Shown here one piece after another: positions 1-8,106 of a stretch of 64,000 bases of DNA. Numbering within the stretch: position 1 is the first letter of the stretch; every line of letters starts with the position of its first letter. The stretch covers positions 620,001-684,000 of the forward strand of contig NZ_JAGHRJ010000003.1 in NCBI RefSeq assembly GCF_017743865.1, read 5' to 3'. The notes beneath the pieces are model-generated. The model was not told the DNA's origin and searched no databases. It saw nothing but the letters and a program-made list of their open reading frames with translations. A program made the translations under genes and the position numbers. This DNA comes from Labrenzia sp. R4_2 (GTDB lineage: Bacteria > Pseudomonadota > Alphaproteobacteria > Rhizobiales > Stappiaceae).

Positions 1-609
1 GATGTCCCGCTGGCCTCGGAGAAATCGGAGCTTCCGCTTGGCGCCGCACGGGCACAGGTGCATGAAACCTACATCATCTCGCAAACGGAAGATGGCGTTG
101 TCATTGTCGATCAGCATGCTGCGCACGAACGGCTGGTCTACGAGCGGCTGAAGGAGGCCTTGGCCAAGAAGGACGTTCCCCGGCAGATCTTGTTGATCCC
201 GGAGGTTGTCGACCTGCCGGAAGAAGATGCCGCCCGGCTGGCTGAACGCGCCGAGGATCTGGAAAAGGTCGGCCTGTCGCTGGAGGCTTTTGGGCCGGGT
301 GCCATTGCGGTTCGCGAAACGCCAGCCATCCTTGGTGACATGGACATTCAGGGCATGGTGCGCACGCTCGCCGATGAACTGGCCGAATGGGAGACCGCCG
401 ACAGTCTCCGGGAGAAACTGGACCATGTTGCCGCCACGATGGCCTGCCATGGCTCGGTCCGGGCCGGACGCCGCATGCGGCCGGAAGAAATGGATGCCCT
501 CTTGCGCGACATGGAAGCAACACCACTTTCTGGGCAGTGCAACCATGGGCGCCCGACCTGGGTTGAACTGAAACTCAGCGATATCGAAAAGCTTTTCGGC
601 CGCAAGTAA
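1..609 (+). CDS. mutL: DNA mismatch repair protein MutL, C-terminal part (5' end outside window)
   Basis: This is the C-terminal dimerisation and endonuclease domain of MutL; the frame is open to the left edge, so the ATPase domain lies outside the window. The metal-binding endonuclease motif [12 protein letters not shown] fits DQHA(X)2E(X)4E, and the supporting motifs ACHGS and CNHGRPTW follow in order. Family knowledge: MutL proteins with this motif nick the unmethylated or discontinuous strand themselves and occur in bacteria lacking MutH. The protein should therefore be a latent endonuclease in methyl-independent mismatch repair. The next gene starts 56 bases downstream on the same strand and has no obvious functional link. 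Confidence 0.95.
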   Translation, partial: DVPLASEKSELPLGAARAQVHETYIISQTEDGVVIVDQHAAHERLVYERLKEALAKKDVPRQILLIPEVVDLPEEDAARLAERAEDLEKVGLSLEAFGPGAIAVRETPAILGDMDIQGMVRTLADELAEWETADSLREKLDHVAATMACHGSVRAGRRMRPEEMDALLRDMEATPLSGQCNHGRPTWVELKLSDIEKLFGRK

Positions 610-665
610 CAGCCAGTGGGAACTCCGTCCCGTACGGCGAGATCGGCAGCCGTACGGAGACCGGA

Positions 666-1550
666 ATGACCGCAGAAGACAGCAACAACAGCACACCACC
701 TGCGCGGCACAGCACGGGAACCTTGCGGAAGGTTGGCAGGACTGTCAGAAAAGTCCTGGTCGCTGGCGCGATCGCCTACGGCATTGTGGCCGGCTACATG
801 TACCTCAATCAGCGGAATTTCGTTTTTGTGCCAACCGGTGAACTTGAATCCCCGGAAGCAAAAGGGCTGGAGAACGTCACCGTCGAAACGGTCTCAATGC
901 AAGACGGCACCAACGTGACCGTTTGGATGTCTGAGGGGCGTGAAAACACGCCAGTCGTTCTTTATTTTCACGGCAATTCCAGCAATTTGTCGACGCGCCA
1001 CAAGCGCTTTGCGCAGGTTCTGGACAGTGGCTTCGGGCTCTATGCGCCAAGTTATCGCGGCTATCCGGGAAGTGAAGGCGCCCCGTCCGAGGCAGCGTTC
1101 ATTCAGGATGCGCTGGAGCATTTTGACAAGGCGTCGGCGGCTGACCGACCTGTCATTGTGCACGGTGAGAGCCTGGGTACAGGTGTTGCCACTGCCGTCG
1201 CAGAACAGCGCCCGGATGCCGGATTGCTCGTCCTGGAAGCGCCCTATACAGCTTTGGTTGACATTGCGTCCGAGCAATATCCCTGGTTGCCGGTGTCCGT
1301 GCTCATGAAAGATCCAATGCTGACGCGGGAGCGGATCCAGAACATTCAAAGCCCGGTTCTAATCGTTCACGGAACGGATGACCGGGTGATCCCGGTGGCG
1401 CACGGAGAACGCTTGTACGAGCTGGCGCCTGAGCCGAAGACACTCAAGATCGTTGAAGGCGTCAGCCACAGCGGTCTTTGGGGCAACGGTCTCTGGGACG
1501 CGGTCCAAGACGCTTATTGCACCGCAAAGGTCGAAACGCGCGTCTGTTGA
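666..1550 (+). CDS. membrane-anchored alpha/beta hydrolase (BEM46-like)
   Basis: A serine hydrolase of 294 residues. A basic N-terminus (residues 20-30) leads into one hydrophobic segment (about 30-47), so the catalytic domain is probably tethered outside the cytoplasmic membrane. The FHGN oxyanion-type motif is near residue 101, the nucleophile elbow HGESLG puts the serine at 169, HGTDDRVIP gives the acid near 239, and GVSHSG gives His268, so a full triad is visible. The layout matches the BEM46/ABHD13-like group, whose substrates in bacteria are mostly unknown. It is a single gene after mutL, and the substrate cannot be read from the sequence. Confidence 0.8.
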   Translation: MTAEDSNNSTPPARHSTGTLRKVGRTVRKVLVAGAIAYGIVAGYMYLNQRNFVFVPTGELESPEAKGLENVTVETVSMQDGTNVTVWMSEGRENTPVVLYFHGNSSNLSTRHKRFAQVLDSGFGLYAPSYRGYPGSEGAPSEAAFIQDALEHFDKASAADRPVIVHGESLGTGVATAVAEQRPDAGLLVLEAPYTALVDIASEQYPWLPVSVLMKDPMLTRERIQNIQSPVLIVHGTDDRVIPVAHGERLYELAPEPKTLKIVEGVSHSGLWGNGLWDAVQDAYCTAKVETRVC

Positions 1551-1640
1551 GGCTGGGTGAAAACCACTGCCGAACAATGAACCAGGACTACCCGTGCGCA
1601 TTCCGGACTGCGCAGCACTGCCAATGGTATCCCGCGAGCC

Positions 1641-2804
1641 TTAAAACGTTCTTTGAACCCTGAGCGTTGTGTAAATTTCATCCGTATCGGAAAGCCCGGA
1701 CGCTCTATCGAAATCGACGTTGCGGTATTGCATTTCAGCGCCGATATCTACGCCGGAAATTGGCGACCAGACAACGTTGCCAGTCACTGTCCATTGATTG
1801 AAATCGTAACTGTCCAAGGCGGCATCGACCGTGTGGTAACCACCTTCCAGATTGGCCGTGACCGTGTCGGTTACGGCGTGACGCCAGCCTCCGGCAACGT
1901 TCCACGTCTTTGTTGTTTTGGTGGACCCGCCAACATTGATGGCGTCGGTGATCCTGCCATTCCAACTGTCGAGTGGGAAACGGCTTGCACCGTCGGAATA
2001 GCCCACTTGGAGAACAACTTTATCCCGGTCACCAAGGAAAGGAACCTTGATCTCCGCACCGGCGCCGATAGCCCAGCCCAGAGCAGATTCTGACGCAGTG
2101 TCGACGAAATAGACCTGGTGTAACGCGCCCATGATCTGCGCTGAACCCCAGGCCTGATCGATCCGGATGTTTGCGACAGCGTCTGGGATCTTAAAGCCGC
2201 CATATCCATTGGCGTTTGGAGAAATCAATTCTTCACGGCGGGAAACCGGACTTTCGATTGAAAGGCTGGCGGAGACTCCGTTGCCGAATGCACGGGTATA
2301 GGCAGCTAAGTTCGATTTGGTATCGGAGTATGATGTGACCCGCGCGCCGAAAGAGTAGCCCGTCCAGAAGTCCCAAAACGATTGAGCCCGGCCAAAGGTG
2401 AACCCGCCGAATTGGATGAAGCTGTACTCCAGCTCCAAGGAATTGGAGCTGCTGTCGTTGTCGTTTGTCACGTAGACGGCGTTGTAGGTGCGCAGCAGCC
2501 CGTATTCCGTTGCGGTGCGTGAGTCCAGATAGCTGTAGCCACGAGCCCGGAACGTTGTCCCTGTCGCCGCCTTGTCTGACCAATTGTTCGGTCCGCTGCC
2601 ATAATTGTTCAGCCGATATTCGATACGAACTCGGCCCCCGACACGCAGGCAGGTTTCTGTGCCCGGCAGGTAAAAGAATCTGTTGCCGTAGGCATCACAA
2701 ATCCGCAGGTAGTCTATCGGTTCCGGTGCGATTGGAAGATCGGCAGAAAGTGCGGGAATTGGGAGCAAAATAATGCTCGCTCCGATGATAGCAGATCTGA
2801 TCAT
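1641..2804 (-). CDS. outer membrane porin, Porin_2 family
   Basis: A 387-residue outer membrane beta-barrel of the rhizobial porin type. It has a signal peptide ending at ALSA, followed by the hallmark start of the mature chain with a conserved cysteine pair (RICDAYGNRFFYLPGTETC) and LRVGGRVRIEYR. Alternating amphipathic strands follow, and the chain ends in a C-terminal phenylalanine (VQRTF), the usual recognition signal for barrel insertion. Length and pattern fit the family. It would form a general diffusion channel for small hydrophilic solutes. It is a monocistronic unit facing away from tadA. Confidence 0.92.
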   Translation of the reverse strand: MIRSAIIGASIILLPIPALSADLPIAPEPIDYLRICDAYGNRFFYLPGTETCLRVGGRVRIEYRLNNYGSGPNNWSDKAATGTTFRARGYSYLDSRTATEYGLLRTYNAVYVTNDNDSSSNSLELEYSFIQFGGFTFGRAQSFWDFWTGYSFGARVTSYSDTKSNLAAYTRAFGNGVSASLSIESPVSRREELISPNANGYGGFKIPDAVANIRIDQAWGSAQIMGALHQVYFVDTASESALGWAIGAGAEIKVPFLGDRDKVVLQVGYSDGASRFPLDSWNGRITDAINVGGSTKTTKTWNVAGGWRHAVTDTVTANLEGGYHTVDAALDSYDFNQWTVTGNVVWSPISGVDIGAEMQYRNVDFDRASGLSDTDEIYTTLRVQRTF

Positions 2805-2931
2805 GATGCGAAGCCCGACGTTTTTATTTCACGTGCTTCGACTATAGCGTGTCTTGTATGACAGTTTGCAGCGTACTTAGGGTGTTCGTGAATTCAACTG
2901 TGCTTCGTTGCAGCTGCGCAACATTGATTGC

Positions 2932-3399
2932 CTAGCGTCGGCCTTGGAAAAATGTTTTCAGGAGAGCTGCTGATTGGCGTTCTCCTATCCCGGCATATGT
3001 CTCCGGGGCGTGGTGGCAAATCGGTTGGTGAAAGAACCTGGTTCCATGGTCGACCGCGCCGCCCTTTTCGTCTCCAGCACCATAATAAAGCCGGCGGATC
3101 CGGGCAAAGGAAATGGCGCCGGCGCACATCGCGCATGGCTCCAGCGTCACATAGAGATCGCACTCCGGAAGCCGCTGGGAATGCAGAGCGGCGCAGGCCG
3201 CTCGGATAACCAAAACTTCGGCATGTGCGGTCGGATCGCTCAGTTCCAGGGTCCGGTTGCCGTCCCGCGCCAAGATCTCCCCGTTGCGCACCAGAACGGC
3301 ACCCACGGGGACTTCACCGCGTTCTGCGGCCGCTGCAGCTTCCTCCAGGGCGATATCCATGAAGGTCTTTTCGGTAAAGTTGTTGTCTTCAGAGGTCAT
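2932..3399 (-). CDS. tadA: tRNA-specific adenosine(34) deaminase TadA
   Basis: Deaminates adenosine to inosine at the wobble position of tRNA-Arg(ACG). The zinc and proton-shuttle motif HAE is at residues 59-61 and the second zinc motif PCAMC is at 88-92, exactly the cytidine/deoxycytidylate deaminase pattern. The 155-residue length is normal. An internal Met14 (MDIALEEA) could be the true start, since many TadA proteins begin close to that point, but the upstream ATG is retained. The gene is divergent from the pseudouridine synthase gene, another RNA modification enzyme. Confidence 0.93.
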   Translation of the reverse strand: MTSEDNNFTEKTFMDIALEEAAAAAERGEVPVGAVLVRNGEILARDGNRTLELSDPTAHAEVLVIRAACAALHSQRLPECDLYVTLEPCAMCAGAISFARIRRLYYGAGDEKGGAVDHGTRFFHQPICHHAPETYAGIGERQSAALLKTFFQGRR

Positions 3400-3559
3400 G
3401 CCGTCTTTTCCATATCCGCCGTTTTAAGGCGGTACGGGTCATCCGTCAGCTGCAAAAGTAGGAGAATTTGGGTTCCGGATACCGTCTTCGGGCACGATTA
3501 CTTTGAAATGGTGAAAACAAGCGATTCCCGAACGCGTTCTGCTCTGCTATGACGCGCCT

Positions 3560-5056
3560 ATGACGACAAAGAAATTCCCTCCGAAACGGTCTGGCCCGGA
3601 CAACGGCCGGAACCGACCCAAACGCGCAGCAGACAACCGCGGTCCGCGCAAGCCTGCACCGCGCAAATCCGCTCCCAAAGCCGACGAGGCGGGCGATGCT
3701 CCGCGCGTGACCATTCCTGACACTGCCAGCGGCGAACGCATCGCCAAGGTCATGGCCCGTGCCGGCTTGTGCTCCCGCCGGGAGGCTGAGACCTGGGTCA
3801 TGGACGGCCGGGTTGAGGTTAATGGCAAGGTACTGACCACGCCAGCAGTCACCGTCACCGGCAACGACAAGGTTCTGGTGGACGGCGAACCTCTGCCGAT
3901 GCGCGAACGGACACGGCTGTGGCTCTACCACAAGCCTCGCGGCCTGGTGACGACCAACAAGGATCCGGAAGGCCGGCCAACCGTGTTCGACCGGCTGCCG
4001 GATGATCTTCCGCGGGTTTTGACCGTTGGGCGTCTCGACATCAATACCGAAGGCCTGTTGCTGCTGACCAATGATGGTGGTCTGGCCCGGGTCCTGGAAT
4101 TGCCGGCAACCGGTTGGCTGCGCCGCTACCGCGTGCGCGCCTTTGGCAAGATTACACAGGCCGAACTCGATACCTTGAATGACGGTGTGGCGATTGACGG
4201 CGTGCTCTATGGCGCGATCGAGGCGACACTGGACAAGGAACAGGGCGGCAATGTCTGGATGACGGTTGGTCTGCGAGAGGGCAAGAACCGCGAAGTCAAA
4301 CGCGTCCTTGAGCATCTGGGGATGTCGGTCAACCGGCTAATCCGTCTTTCCTATGGTCCATTCCAGCTCATGGATCTGGCCGAAGGCGATGTGCGAGAAA
4401 TTCGCGGCCGTGTACTTCGCGACCAGCTGGGCGATGCCTTGGCGGAAGAGGCCGGCGCCGACTTCGATGCGCCGATCTTCCATATGCCGAAGCAGGAAGA
4501 GGACAAGAAAAGATCCGGTCCGCGCGGCGGTGGCCGGGATGGATCCTCGGAAAAGGGCCAGGGCAAATGGCTGACGGCCCGTGAAGGCAAGTCGGCGACG
4601 GATCGAAAGAAAGCCTCGCGGAGCGACGACGGTGGTCCAAAACAGGGCAAGCGGAGAAACGAAGGGCCACGCCGGGAGAAAGTCTCACCGCGGTCAAAGT
4701 TCCGCATGACGTCCGAACCGCGGTTCCGCAAGGATTACAACGAGGAGCGTCCGACCCTGCCGCAACGCCGGATTTGGGGAGATGAAGGCCTCGTTGAGGA
4801 CAAACAGCAGGAGCGTCGCACAAACCGCGACAAAGGTGATCGGAAGGGCGGACCTCGCGAAGACCGTCCGTACCGCGGCGACCGGCCAGAGCGCGGCAAC
4901 CGCTCAGATCAAGGCGGACGGTCAGAAGGGCGGGATCGCGCAGGCCGTGGTGACCGCCCGGATCGGAGCGACCGGTCAGGCCGCAGTGGCCGCCCAGATC
5001 GTGGCGACCGTCCGGATCGCGGTGGCCGTCCGCCGCGCCGCGGAGACCGTTCGTGA
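3560..5056 (+). CDS. rluB: RsuA/RluB-family pseudouridine synthase with long disordered tail
   Basis: Isomerises uridine to pseudouridine in ribosomal RNA. Order along the protein: a basic, proline-rich N-terminal extension (1-50); an S4 RNA-binding domain (about 57-105, GERIAKVMARAGLCSRREAE); and the synthase core with GRLDINTEGLLLLTNDGG, in which Asp160 is the catalytic aspartate. From about residue 315 the protein becomes a low-complexity tail rich in Arg, Gly, Asp and Lys, with repeated RGDRP and GRSDR-like units up to the C-terminus. RluB is the best match because alphaproteobacterial RluB proteins often carry such tails, but RluE/F or RsuA specificity cannot be excluded. The stop codon overlaps the rsmD start. 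Confidence 0.85.
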   Translation: MTTKKFPPKRSGPDNGRNRPKRAADNRGPRKPAPRKSAPKADEAGDAPRVTIPDTASGERIAKVMARAGLCSRREAETWVMDGRVEVNGKVLTTPAVTVTGNDKVLVDGEPLPMRERTRLWLYHKPRGLVTTNKDPEGRPTVFDRLPDDLPRVLTVGRLDINTEGLLLLTNDGGLARVLELPATGWLRRYRVRAFGKITQAELDTLNDGVAIDGVLYGAIEATLDKEQGGNVWMTVGLREGKNREVKRVLEHLGMSVNRLIRLSYGPFQLMDLAEGDVREIRGRVLRDQLGDALAEEAGADFDAPIFHMPKQEEDKKRSGPRGGGRDGSSEKGQGKWLTAREGKSATDRKKASRSDDGGPKQGKRRNEGPRREKVSPRSKFRMTSEPRFRKDYNEERPTLPQRRIWGDEGLVEDKQQERRTNRDKGDRKGGPREDRPYRGDRPERGNRSDQGGRSEGRDRAGRGDRPDRSDRSGRSGRPDRGDRPDRGGRPPRRGDRS

Positions 5057-5613
5057 GAATAGTTGCCGGACGGTTCAAGGGCGCTGCACTGGCAGCGCCC
5101 AAGTCGAATACCACGCGGCCGACCAGCGACCGGTTGCGCGAAACCGTCTTCAACATACTTGCGCATGGGCTTGAGTTCGAGATTGATGGATGCCGAGTCC
5201 TCGACCTTTTTGCCGGCACCGGAGCGCTCGGTTTTGAGGCCATCAGCCGTGGTGCGCGGCACTGTACCTTTATCGAAGAAGCTGCTGAACCGCGTGGTGT
5301 CATCCGCCGCAACATGGAAAGCCTCGGGCTCAACGGCGCGGCCAAGATATTCCGGCGGGATGCGACAAAGCTCGGTGAGCCAGGAACGATTGAACCCTTC
5401 GATTTGGTTTTCGCTGACCCGCCTTACGACAAGGGGCTGGGAGAGCGGGCACTCGTTTCTGCTGCGACAGGCGGATGGCTGAAGCCAGGCGCGATCTGCA
5501 TTCTGGAAGAGCGAGGCTCCGCGGACGTTGATGTTCCGGAGGGGTTCACGGAACTCGACCGGCGCAAGGCCGGTGACAGTCAGGTTCTGTTTCTGCGGTT
5601 TGATCAGGAGTAA
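5053..5613 (+). CDS. rsmD: 16S rRNA (guanine(966)-N(2))-methyltransferase RsmD
   Basis: Methylates G966 of 16S rRNA using S-adenosylmethionine. The GTG start overlaps the preceding stop by four bases (GTGA), which implies translational coupling to the pseudouridine synthase, so both act in ribosome maturation. Visible motifs are MRIVAGRFKG at the N-terminus, the SAM-binding loop LDLFAGTGALGFEA, and the N6/N2 methyltransferase signature DPPY beginning at residue 122. The 186-residue length is standard for the family. Confidence 0.95.
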   Translation: MRIVAGRFKGAALAAPKSNTTRPTSDRLRETVFNILAHGLEFEIDGCRVLDLFAGTGALGFEAISRGARHCTFIEEAAEPRGVIRRNMESLGLNGAAKIFRRDATKLGEPGTIEPFDLVFADPPYDKGLGERALVSAATGGWLKPGAICILEERGSADVDVPEGFTELDRRKAGDSQVLFLRFDQE

Positions 5614-5626
5614 TCGCGTCCTGATC
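5602..5626. terminator. hairpin between convergent rsmD and MBL-fold gene
   Basis: Perfect 8-bp arms GATCAGGA and TCCTGATC flank a 9-base loop and span the stop codon of rsmD and the last base of the opposite gene. There is no U-run, so intrinsic termination is uncertain. Confidence 0.35.
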
Positions 5627-6486
5627 TATGCTCCGCCGGGCATCATGATGTAGACCGTTTTTTCCGCTGGCAGTGTGCTACGGCTCACGGTCACACTTGA
5701 AGTCTCCGCACGGACGATCCGGTAGCCCTGTTCCGTTGCCCGGCCCATGAATGCCGGAAGGGCCCCAGCGAAATGAAAATGCATCGGAATGATCATCGAT
5801 GGACTGATGGCAGCCAGCACGTCCATAAGGCTGTCGAGCCTAAGGGTCGAAGAGTTGTCAATGGCGGCGAACACGACATCAATCTGCCCAAGGCGCAGCA
5901 AATCGTTTTCCGTCAGCCGGTGATGCAAATGCCCCAAGTGGGCGAGGCACAAATCCGCGGCTTCAAAGATAAAGATTGAGTTGCCGAGCCGGCGGCTCTC
6001 CCCATCCCAGCCACGAATGTTGGTTTGAATATTTCGAACGCGAACATCGCCAACAAAGATATCATGATCCATCGGGCCGCCGTTCCGGTTCCAGCCATAG
6101 AGCAGATGTTCGATGTTCGGGTCAGGGTTCAGCGAATAGTGGGTGCTGTGGGCTCCGTTCATCGTGGCGATCGTCGGCGGAAGAAACGGACGGTAAATGT
6201 CGTTGTAGTCGGTTGCGATGCGGATCCCTTGGGGGGTTTCCAGCTCGAAGGTAGAATGCCCGATGTAGCGAATGCTGACTTGATCTGGCTCCAGATTGGC
6301 GTTCCACACCCGGACTTCGCCCGGCCGCAACGGCTTGTACGGAGCATCAGCGACGACCTGGCAGATCGCCAGAGCAGGGCCAGCAAAGAGAATTGCCGAA
6401 AAGAAGGTGAGAAGGAACGCCGCATTGCTTTCAAAGCGTCGACGAAACCAGGTAGCCGGTCGGATGCAATGGATGGACTGCCACAT
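5626..6486 (-). CDS. exported metallo-beta-lactamase-fold protein with altered metal motif
   Basis: A protein of 286 residues with a signal peptide (hydrophobic core 21-38, ending GPALA). The fold markers resemble UlaG-like MBL proteins (COG2220): IRYIGHSTFELETPQGIRIATDYN, then IPMHFH near residue 236. The canonical HxHxDH site is replaced by GAHSTH (111-116), and the usual HLGDLGH is HLGHLHH (183-189). It is therefore either a divergent zinc enzyme that uses other histidines or a non-catalytic member. The start chosen is the ATG preceded by GGGGATCG; a TTG eleven codons upstream is the alternative. Substrate unknown. Confidence 0.7.
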   Translation of the reverse strand: MWQSIHCIRPATWFRRRFESNAAFLLTFFSAILFAGPALAICQVVADAPYKPLRPGEVRVWNANLEPDQVSIRYIGHSTFELETPQGIRIATDYNDIYRPFLPPTIATMNGAHSTHYSLNPDPNIEHLLYGWNRNGGPMDHDIFVGDVRVRNIQTNIRGWDGESRRLGNSIFIFEAADLCLAHLGHLHHRLTENDLLRLGQIDVVFAAIDNSSTLRLDSLMDVLAAISPSMIIPMHFHFAGALPAFMGRATEQGYRIVRAETSSVTVSRSTLPAEKTVYIMMPGGA

Positions 6487-6601
6487 GCTGAACGATCCCC
6501 ACTCGCGAGTGTCACCCAAATAATACTAGGCTTTCACGCAAGACCGGCAAGGAATTATGGGTGATCGCGAGGAATTTGATCGGTTGGACAATCATTTGCC
6601 C

Positions 6602-6635
6602 AAAGAAAAGGCAACCGGCCTGTTGGACGGTTGCC
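6602..6635 (-). terminator. intrinsic terminator of the small orphan gene
   Basis: Read on the minus strand, GGCAACCG and CGGTTGCC form perfect 8-bp arms around a 10-base loop, directly followed by CTTTTCTTTG. It lies just downstream of the 113-residue orphan gene and supports that strand as the coding one. Confidence 0.65.
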
Positions 6636-6678
6636 AGGTGGGGGCAGGTGGGAGGAAGGACCCGCCCCGGGAACTCAA

Positions 6679-7020
6679 TCAAACGATGTGAAGGCTGACT
6701 GGCGGTCTCGTGCCGCGGGGGCGGGTCTTCAAATCGTCGGTGGCCGCACCGGCAGTTTTGGATTGCAGATAGATCATTTCGCCGGCTGTTCCGGCTTCGC
6801 GTACGAGGTCGGATTGTTCGCATTGGGCGGCAAGTTGAAGGCCCAGGCTGCGCAAATGGGCGCGCCGGTAGCAGTAAACTGCCATTGCAGCGCGTTGTGC
6901 GACTGGCCATTGGCCAGTGATCTCAGCCGTCGCGTTCAGGGCAGAATCCAGAAGTTTCTTCAGGATGTCATCCGTGACGGGGCATGTCTCTAAATCTGCG
7001 GATCCCTTTGCCATCGGCAT
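6679..7020 (-). CDS. small conserved-looking hypothetical protein
   Basis: A 113-residue soluble protein that I do not recognise. Residues 1-85 are predicted helical (TDDILKKLLDSALNATAEI, then QRAAMAVYCYRRAHLRSLGLQLAAQC), and a short basic, proline-containing tail follows. There is no signal peptide or obvious catalytic motif. Support for a real gene: a strong Shine-Dalgarno (GAGGAG, 7 bases before ATG), a clear intrinsic terminator just downstream on the same strand, and normal amino acid composition. A similarly long frame on the opposite strand lacks these signals. Confidence 0.65.
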   Translation of the reverse strand: MPMAKGSADLETCPVTDDILKKLLDSALNATAEITGQWPVAQRAAMAVYCYRRAHLRSLGLQLAAQCEQSDLVREAGTAGEMIYLQSKTAGAATDDLKTRPRGTRPPVSLHIV

Positions 7021-7130
7021 TGCTCTACTCCTCGGTTCATAGAGAAGGATCGCGAAATTCAGTTAATTGAGTCTTAAGTATCCACAGTCGGTAAATTAAG
7101 CGAGGGAAATTGCTTGAATAGTATTTGAGA

Positions 7131-7985
7131 TTATTTGACGGAATCGCTTGTTGTATTTAGCAGTTCTGTCAGTTTGGCCCGTGTCACACCACGTAAGGTT
7201 TCGGACTTTTCCAGAATTGCTCCTGCTTTCAGAAAATCGAGCACGCGGGTATTGTCATGCTGCGGGCGGATCAGGATATCCGGTTGATCCAGTTTGAGTT
7301 TTTGTGCTGTGATCGTCTGCATCAAGATTTGCGAAGATCCGAAAATCGAGTCCAGCATGCTGATGTCAGCCGGATTTGAACGCGGAACCGGGGCGCCGAC
7401 AACGTCAACCGCGACCACAAAATCGCACTCTTCCCGCAAGCCGTCGAAGGGCAACGGATTTACAACACCACCGTCGATCAGAAATCTTCCCTGATGCCGG
7501 ACAGGACGGAAAACGGCCGGAATTGAAATGGAGGCGGCAATTGCCGGTAAAAGCGGCCCCGTTTCGAAGTCCACCTCGGTGCAGCCGAAATAATCGGTAG
7601 CCAAGATTCGTAAGGGGATATCGAGATCTTCAAACCGGGGCGGCAGATGCTCGGCGACAAAGGCGTCCAGGACACCGACAGGATCGAATTGAACCGGCCC
7701 GGCACGGAAGAGGTCCCGGATGCGTTTGGGGCCAAGCTTCCAGAAACGCGAGAGGACTTTATTGCTGTCGGCAAACAAGTCCAGCGCGATCGCGCGCAGA
7801 TCCTCACCGTTGTGCCCGGCAGCATAGCCTGCCCCAAAGATCGCGCCGATAGACGTCCCGGCGATCTTGTGCGGTCTGATCCCCAAATCGTCAAACGCCT
7901 CAAGAACGGGAATGTGGGCAAGGCCTCTTGCTCCTCCGCCGCCAAGGGCAAGGCCGATCTTGGGATGCGACGCATTTTGCAGCAT
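7131..7985 (-). CDS. patatin-like phospholipase (RssA/YchK type)
   Basis: Probable lipid acyl hydrolase with a Ser-Asp dyad. The glycine-rich oxyanion motif GGGGARG is at 15-21, the nucleophile elbow GTSIG puts the serine at 45, and the catalytic aspartate is in DGG at 171. The 284-residue length fits the short bacterial patatin group. There is no signal peptide, so a cytoplasmic or membrane-associated role is likely. It is transcribed alone on the minus strand, and the physiological substrate is unknown. Confidence 0.88.
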   Translation of the reverse strand: MLQNASHPKIGLALGGGGARGLAHIPVLEAFDDLGIRPHKIAGTSIGAIFGAGYAAGHNGEDLRAIALDLFADSNKVLSRFWKLGPKRIRDLFRAGPVQFDPVGVLDAFVAEHLPPRFEDLDIPLRILATDYFGCTEVDFETGPLLPAIAASISIPAVFRPVRHQGRFLIDGGVVNPLPFDGLREECDFVVAVDVVGAPVPRSNPADISMLDSIFGSSQILMQTITAQKLKLDQPDILIRPQHDNTRVLDFLKAGAILEKSETLRGVTRAKLTELLNTTSDSVK

Positions 7986-8106
7986 GTTGCCCGATGCCTC
8001 TGTTGATTATTCGGCGGGCGTCGGGGACGTCGTGTCGCCGAATGGCCCTTTGGCCACTCGTTGCCTGATCATAACGTCAGTAGTGTGACGGTGTGATGGG
8101 CAGGTC

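Noticed and set aside
3446..5345. two long minus-strand frames of 289 and 325 residues
   Set aside because: They mirror the Arg-rich repeats of the pseudouridine synthase; the plus strand carries the real S4 and synthase domains.
6631..6993. 120-residue plus-strand frame
   Set aside because: The minus-strand gene has a strong ribosome site and terminator; the plus frame has neither.
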